Assembly: GCA_020205615.1 (NCBI GenBank)
Contig: CM035167.1
Location: 62,065,436-62,129,435, forward strand
Direction: 5' to 3'
DNA: 64,000 nucleotides
Source: Panax quinquefolius
Lineage: Eukaryota; Streptophyta; Magnoliopsida; Apiales; Araliaceae
Shown here: positions 57,415 through 64,000 of the stretch, in pieces
Layout of the letters: the number at the start of each line of letters is the position of its first letter
Numbering within the stretch: position 1 is the first letter of the stretch
Program-made: the position numbers and the translations under genes
The notes under the pieces: model-generated
Seen by the model: the letters and a program-made list of their open reading frames with translations, nothing else
The model's database searches: none
Told to the model about the DNA's origin: nothing

Positions 57415-60107
57415 CGTGATGACCCCAAAATAGGTCCATTCCATCCAACCCATTCTCGAGTCGCCAAATACATGGTACGTAAACAACTACAACTTTATTA
57501 TCACAACAATAAAATCTGTGAGTTTAAATACAAATATTATCTTCTAGACAATATTTATACTCAAATAAATCCTCATCACATTTATTGATACATTATTTTA
57601 CAATAATGGTGAGGACTACTAAACAACTCTCTAGAACCTTCATTCCATACCCCACTAGTACTCGCTACATTCTCGCCTCCCGAGAAGAAAAATGGAACAA
57701 CAAGGAAAAGGGTGAGCTCAACTAGCCCGAAGAAGAATGTTATGACTAAGATAATATACAACAAATTATCGTTAGTCTCCAACAGGAAAAATCGATAGAA
57801 TACAACAGATGACAAGTTTCGGATCAATATTAGCAGTTGAAAATAATAATTCATAAGAGAGTTACGTAGAGAATGAAATCTACTATAATCTATGAATTTA
57901 ACGATCCATCATCAATATTTTATCCTCAGAACATCAATCAATATTCATCTCAAATCAAATATTCATCTTTTACTTCTGAGCCAAAGATATTCATCAATCG
58001 GTCATGTTCATCTCAACACCTGTTCATCTTTGCACTAAAGGCCAAAGATATTCATCAGTCGGTCATGTTCATTTAAACACCTGCTCATCTTTGCACTACA
58101 GGCCAAAGATATTCTTCAGAAATCATTCATCTTTGCACTACAGGCCAAAGATATTCAATAATATCATCATTTAAGACTGAGGATGATGAAAAATATTTTT
58201 AAAGAACGAATCCAGTGAAACAAAATGACAAGGATTAAGGATTAAGGATTCATACTTGGTTTTATCCACGTCCAAAAATACCTCAAAAATAATCATAGTG
58301 GTGTAAAATTCAAGAATGATCAAAACATGGATACAATCAAAGCTAGTATCCAGAATAGATATTTTGGACGAAAAGAAGAAATTTTATTTTTCTATGAATA
58401 GTGCCGATATCGTGAATAGTCTTTGTATCGTGAATAGTCTTGATATCGTGAATAGTAACTCCGACACCAAAAGATAGAAATTCCACAAAAATATTTTCAC
58501 GCTTAATGAATAGTACTTGTGAATAGTAATTAAGTGAATAGTAACTCATGAATAGTAACTTCGTGAATAGTAACTCATGAATAGTAACCCCAAACATGAA
58601 AAGTTCCAAATTTGATAAAAACTTCAGATCAACATTTCAAAGATAATGATATTGAAGAAATAATATCATTACGAAAAAAAATAATATCCCTTACCTCCAA
58701 GAATCGATTTCTAAGGAAAGGCTCAAGTGATCTTTGAATGAAACTTGTACCTTGAATAAAGAACTCTCAAAGTATCTAAATACTCACAAAATACGCTCAA
58801 TAATATAGAGAGAGAAAGAGAAAACTTGTTTACGGTGTGATTTTCAATTCTAACTTAGCCTCTATTTATAGGAAAATGTTAGCCCGTCAAGGCAGACTTG
58901 ACCACCTTTGCACGGTGGCTTTCACCTACTATTGCCACCCACCACATTTGAAATAAAATTCAGCACATTTTTCACCAACCACAAGTGGGGCCCACTCAAT
59001 TCTAGAATTTTCCACCAAAATCAATTATAAACCTAATTTCCGAATCCGACACCTCTTAAAATTCACAACAAATCATTCGTGCATTTTTAACGGTTCAAAA
59101 TTTGTGGACATATACTCAACTTATGTATGTATAACATACCCAAAATTACCACAATCCAACTATTTGGATTAAAAATTATAACCCCCGCAATATATCTCAA
59201 AACCCCTGATTTGATTTTTAACACCTCCAATCCGATAAAATACTGATAAAACACCTCAACAATAATTTCTTCATTAATAACCACATAAATAAATCCATCA
59301 TTTATATTCATATAAAATAAATATTTCCTTATCATATGAATCAATAATTAATTATTCACAAATAATATTACGTAATCACATTTATAATAACCAGTGTTGT
59401 TCCCAGAAAGAGGGGGCTTCCAATAAGGATCTCTCCTTCTTCAAGCGCATGAATTAGGTGACCAAACCTCTCCTTAAGCGAACTTTCTAGACATTGCCAA
59501 TAATGTTATCTAATAATATTATTCAAATAATATGAATTATTGATCCGATAATGGAAAATATCATGCAATGACAATTATTGAAACAATAATAATATAAAAT
59601 ATCAACGCAACAATTATTGAATCAATAAAATAAAATATTGAATAAGAATTCATGTGAAAATTATTGAGTAGTGCCTTCTTACGTAAGGATCAATAATTCA
59701 ACAATCATCAGGTAATCTGTAGTGTACTGCTTGTGCAACCACGCCAGACATTCGATTTTAACCACCACGGTATTCCAACAAATCTTAATCTTAAATGTAA
59801 TTTCTGGCCAATTATTTATAACCACCCAAACTTTGTCGCTTTCCTCATCCAATCGCTTTCCGTTATGGAGCCCACATGGTCGCTCACTTCGCCAGGTCGT
59901 TAATATTCCCCACAAAGATGACGAATATTCCACGACCAAATGAATATTCCCCGACAAAAAAATGAATATTTTATAACCACTTGCTTATTTTGAAATATTT
60001 GCGTATTTTACCCATAACTAACCACATTAATCAAATCCACCCTTACTATTTCAAAATAATAAATAAAGGAAATTCCTTTTTATTTAAAAAAATTTCGGGG
60101 TCTTACA
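57415..60107 (-). repeat. 5' LTR of element D
   Basis: 2693 bp, paired with 51650-54324. The TATA box is the reverse of 58863-58870. CTTACGTAAG lies at 59678-59687 and GAATATTC at 59923-59930 and 59942-59949. ACTATTCAC-type repeats lie at 58392-58590. Confidence 0.88.
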
Positions 60108-60112
60108 TATTA

Positions 60113-60791
60113 AATATATAATATTAATATAGAGATAACTGATATCAGTTATCTAAGTTTTAAAATTCAAAAGCCATAAGGCTTGTTTGGCTATGCTAAT
60201 AAAAATAACCATTTAAACCTTACACCTTGTTTGGTAAACCTAATTAAAATAAATTAATTAATCTGTATACTTTGTTTGGTAAAACACCACTAGATTAAAG
60301 ACTTAATATGCATTAAGACTTGTTTGTCTAAAACTAAATTAAACTCCATTAATTTATTTTAATAACTCCTTTATAGTAAGGTTATTTGTCACACTTCTTA
60401 TTTCATTAAATTTTAATAATCAATTTAATAAATTCTAATACTACTCTATTAAATTACTTTATCACATAAATCACTACCACATAATTATAATTTCCTTTAT
60501 AATTATAATTTTATTTAACCAACTAACACCTTATTTTAATTACAAATTCCAATTAAAATATTATAATTCATTTAATCATTATAAGCTCTCTAGCTTAACT
60601 ATTAAATTAAATTAGTATATTATCTCATAAAAATTAATTTTCTTAACTCCTTAATTATTTTCTTGACAAATAATTAACTAAATCAAATCAATCAAATTGA
60701 ACAATTATTTATTCAACAATAAACATAATCATTAAATATTTATATAACTCAAATAAATATTTAAAATTAAAATAAAATCTGGAATGTTACA
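60113..60791 (-). repeat. F solo LTR, 5'-terminal part
   Basis: This very AT-rich sequence ends on the plus strand with CTGGAATGTTACA, the minus-strand LTR start TGTAACATTCCAG. AATAC follows at once. Confidence 0.8.
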
Positions 60792-62574
60792 AATACGCGT
60801 GGTTGCATAGTAGCACGCGGTATTGATTATTGATGCTTACGTGAGAAGTCACTCAATTTTGTTCAATTATTGCTATAGTAATTGCTGCATAATATCTCAC
60901 GTTATTTGATTCAATTATTGTCAATATTTTATATATTATTAAATTAATAATTGAGATGACAAAGTTATTAATATTATTATTTGCAATATTAACGATGTCT
61001 AAAGTTACATCAATGAGAGGTTTGGTCACCTAATTGCTTGCCAACGGGAGAAATCCTTATTGAAAGCCCCCTCTTTCCGGGAACGAATTCACGGTCGATT
61101 AATATTGTGAATTATAATAATGATGATAAAGTTTGTTTTATTAATATTATAAATGTAATAAAATAGAAAACTTTTTAAATAAAACAAAATACTTTTATAA
61201 AGTTATTTGTTTTATTAGATTTTAAAAGAATATATTATATTTTATTATGCATACTATTTGCATAAGTGCTGCGATAGTAAAATCTTTTTATATAAAACAT
61301 AATATTTTTATAAAGTTATTTATTTTATTAGATTTTAAATAGAATATATTAGATTTTATTATGCATAGTGTTTGCATAGTGCTCTGATAAGGCTTCGTAG
61401 TAAAAAACTTTTTATATAAAATGTAAATACTTTTTATAAAGTTTTGTTTTATTTGATTATAAATAGAATATATTATATTTTATTGCATAGTGTAGCATAG
61501 TATCCTTTCCATTCTTCTATAAATAGGATGCTTAGTTAGAATTGAAAATCACACCAAATATTAAGAGAATTCTTCTTCTAAAATCTTGAACGTATTTCTT
61601 TAGAGTTTTAAGAATCTTTGAGCATAGAAAACGGTATAAGTTTTCTTCACGAATATCTTCGCCCTACCAGTCTGAATACTCTTCTTTTTAAGGTAAGGGG
61701 TATTATTCTTTCGTATTCATGAAGAGAGTTATTTTCTTTCAATACTCGTAAGGGTTGTTATTCCATTCTTTATTATTATGTTGAATAACTTTGTCTATGC
61801 TAAGCAATCGCATACATGGTGAAATTCTTCTGTTATTTCATTCTTTATTATTCTGTTGGAATAACATGTTTATGCAGTCTATCACATGCCTGGTGAATTC
61901 TGTTGTTATTCCATTCTTTATTATTCTGTTGGAACATCCTGTCGGTGCGGATTACGCATGACCTGGTTTCATTCTTTATAATTCTGTTGGAACATCCTGT
62001 CTATGCGGATTACGCATGACCTAGTTCCATTCTTTACTATTCTGTTGGAATATCCTGTCTATGCGGGTTACGCATGACCTGGTTCCATTCTTTATTATTC
62101 TGTTGGAATAACCTGTCTTTGCGGATTACGCACGCCTGGTGAATTCTTCTGTTATTCCATTCTTTATTATTCTATTGGAATAATCTGTCTACGTGGATTA
62201 CCGCATGGCGACAAAAATCCATTTGCGATTTCATATATTATATTATACTCAGTTGGTTAAAGTTTTGGCTTCTATACTCCATGAAATTAGTGGAATATCC
62301 TTGATCCAGTATCTTTATAAATATTTAAAATTTATTCTTGAACTTGTTTTAATGAATTGGCATCATCCTCAAGTTTATAATATATTGAAAGTCATCTATG
62401 GCATTTAGTGCATAGATGGACTTGGTATGATTATAACCAGGGATTATTCGGTATAATCATGATCGTAATGTTACAAATGATGTGGTAAAATCCTCATTGG
62501 CCGTAGTGCATTGATGGACAGTTGTTGGCATGATCATGACCATTGATGAATACACGAATATCCTTTGCCCGTAG
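60792..62574 (+). repeat. 3' LTR of element G, second part
   Basis: It resumes G's LTR after F at AATACGCGTGGTTGCATAG. It has CTTACGTGAG at 60836-60845, TATAAATA at 61518-61525, and the TTTATTATTCTGTTGGAA array at about 61755-62200. It stops at CCCGTAG where H begins, missing about the last 570 bases. Confidence 0.85.
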
Positions 62575-64000
62575 TGTAAGACCCTAATTTTTTTTTTTAA
62601 TAAAATAGAATTTCCTCTATTTATTATTTTGAAATAGTAAGGGTTGAATTGATTAATGTGGTTAGTTATGAGTAAAATGCGCGAATATTTTAAAATAAAC
62701 AGGTGGTTATAAAATATTCATTGGTGTCGGGGAATATTCATTTGGTCGTGGAATATTCTTTAACGTCGGGGAATATTCGCAATGACGGCCTTTCTTTTTG
62801 TGGTCCCCATTACTGAAAGCGATTGGATGAAGAAAAGACAAGTATGAGTTGTTTTTATAAATAACGGCGTAGTTATTCACAGATTATCTTTGTTGGAATA
62901 CCCGGTGGTTAAAACACAGTAATACGCATTGTTGCATAGTAGCACACGGTATTGCACTAATTATTGATTCTTACGTAAGAAGGCACTACTCAATAATTGT
63001 TACAATGAATTCTTGCTCAATATTTTATTTTATTAATTCAATAATTGCTACGTTGATATTTTATATTACCGTTGTTTCAATAATTGTCACTACACGATAT
63101 TTTCCATTATCGAAGCAATAATTCATATTATCCTGAATAATATTATTAGAAAACATTATTGGCAATGTCTAGAAAGTTCTGCTCTAAGGAGAGGTTTGGT
63201 CACCTAATTGCTATACCAAGATGAGGAGAAATTCTTATTGAAAGCCCCTCTTTCATAGAACTACGGTTGTCGATCGTGATTCTCAGAATATTATTTGTCA
63301 ATAATTAATTATTGTTTTATATGATGAGGGAAATATTGATTTTATGTGGATATAGATGGAGAAATTTTTTAAAGTGACAATTGTTAAAAATTGATATTTT
63401 ATCTTTTCTGATAAAATAATATTTTATTATATTATTATAATATAATAATGATAATATTTTTAAAATGAATGTGAGATATATGAGTATATGAGGAGGAAGA
63501 GTATTTTTGTTGCAAAAGTTGTTTAACACATGTTTTGTGTGTCGGTGGACCCCATTTCTTGACTGAAATTTGATTATAGCTTGTAAAATCATCCGTATGT
63601 GGATTTCGGTCAATTTCTGTTTAGAATTTGGAAAAACTTTCTACTGCAAAGTTGTAGAGAATTGAATTTCCCATAAAAAAAATGCGAGATTCGAATTTTT
63701 TGACAAAAGGGCTATTTGTTATGAATTATTGAAGTTCCGAAATTCTGAAATAATTGATTTTTGGGAGTTTTAGTTAATTATTTTGAGAAAAACGTTTTTT
63801 TGTGCAATTAGTGGGCTCACATGTGTTATAAATGATCTGACTTCAGATCTTCAAAGTTGGGCTAAGGAAATTTATAATATATATTAATATTTTATTAAAT
63901 TTTCTACTTTGGTGTTCTAAGCATTTTTCTATAAATAGGATGCTTAGGTTAGAATAGAAAATCACACCAGAAACTAAAGATTTCTCTCTCTTTCTCTCTC
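62575..64000 (+). repeat. LTR of element H (C/D family), running out of the window
   Basis: It starts TGTAAGACCCTAATTTTT within G's LTR. GAATATTC occurs three times at 62732, 62751 and 62771. CTTACGTAAG lies at 62970-62979 and TATAAATA at 63930-63937. It ends at the window edge in a CT-rich run. Whether a full element follows cannot be seen. Confidence 0.82.

Larger units (their letters stand above)
51650..60107 (-). mobile_element. Element D: deletion-derivative chromovirus
   Basis: 8.46 kb on the minus strand: 5' LTR 57415-60107, iMet PBS, gag, pieces of protease and RT, chromodomain remnant, PPT and 3' LTR 51650-54324. A perfect 5-bp duplication TATTA lies at 51645-51649 and 60108-60112. 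The internal region is only about 3.1 kb, because the RT core and almost all of integrase are deleted. It could move only with proteins from a relative. The LTRs differ in many small clustered patches. It is the same LTR family as C and H. Confidence 0.88.
36761..60791 (-). mobile_element. F: solo LTR with nested elements E and D
   Basis: Its pieces are 36761-37091, 49538-51649 and 60113-60791, about 3.1 kb together. On the minus strand it runs from TGTAACATTCCAG to GGGGGTGTCACA. A perfect 5-bp duplication AATAC flanks it at 36756-36760 and 60792-60796, and on both sides the sequence is G's LTR. No internal region is present, so it is a solo LTR. Sequence near 37076 and 49540 resembles the corresponding part of E's LTR (CTTAGCTGCA, GCAAGAGTGAGCA), so it is a related family. 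Confidence 0.85.
32471..62574 (+). mobile_element. Element G: LTR - gag stump - LTR chromovirus derivative, split by F
   Basis: The 5' LTR is 32471-35254, the internal part 35255-36444, and the 3' LTR starts at 36445. The 3' LTR is interrupted by F with its nested elements (36761-60791) and resumes to 62574, where H begins. The whole pol and PPT are missing. The junction lies inside the gag zinc knuckle and 5 bases inside the LTR. The two LTRs are closely similar in their shared parts. The left flank is GTGTC (32466-32470), and its duplicate should lie outside the window. Confidence 0.8.

Overview
The window looks like a gene-poor, repeat-rich stretch of a large plant genome, probably a dicot. 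I see no host gene, tRNA, rRNA or CRISPR array. Almost every base belongs to LTR retrotransposons of the Ty3/gypsy superfamily or their debris. The evidence is plant-type LTRs (TG...CA), tRNA primer-binding sites, polypurine tracts, gag/pol domains, chromodomains, and the antisense genes typical of the Tat lineage.

Left part (1-26436), Tat/Ogre-like elements. Element A (+ strand) enters the window in its 5' LTR and runs through a tRNA-Arg-type primer site, gag, protease, a G-patch remnant, a candidate intron, RT, two RNase H domains and integrase. Two antisense genes (DUF7745-like and plant-mobile-domain-like), a repeat-rich 3' region, a PPT and a 2.8 kb 3' LTR ending at 18013 follow. Directly after it lies element B, a shrunken relative in opposite orientation. 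B begins part-way inside its own LTR, so A appears to have inserted into B's LTR. B is cut at 22948 by part of a chromovirus LTR (to 25527), followed by the tail of another Tat LTR (to 26436).

Middle (26437-30529): an LTR tail, a fragment of a coiled-coil leader gene, an unclassified repeat, and the 3' end of a chromovirus (C).

Right part (30530-64000): a nested stack of chromoviruses. C's 3' LTR is split by element G (5' LTR, gag stump, 3' LTR). G's 3' LTR is split by F, a solo LTR. F is split twice, by the nearly complete E (37092-49532, - strand) and by the deletion derivative D (51650-60107, - strand). H starts inside G's 3' LTR and leaves the window. E, D and F each have perfect 5-bp target-site duplications (GTATA, TATTA, AATAC), which fixes the order of events.

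How the genes work together: in each element gag makes the particle, and protease, RT/RNase H and integrase copy and insert the element. The chromodomain of C, D and E would direct integration to particular chromatin. Every pol here is broken by stops, frameshifts or deletions. Element-encoded extras are the most interesting content: the two antisense genes of A and B, and a coiled-coil ORF between primer site and gag in E, with a separate remnant at 27330-27841. LTR names A to L are local labels used only in this annotation.
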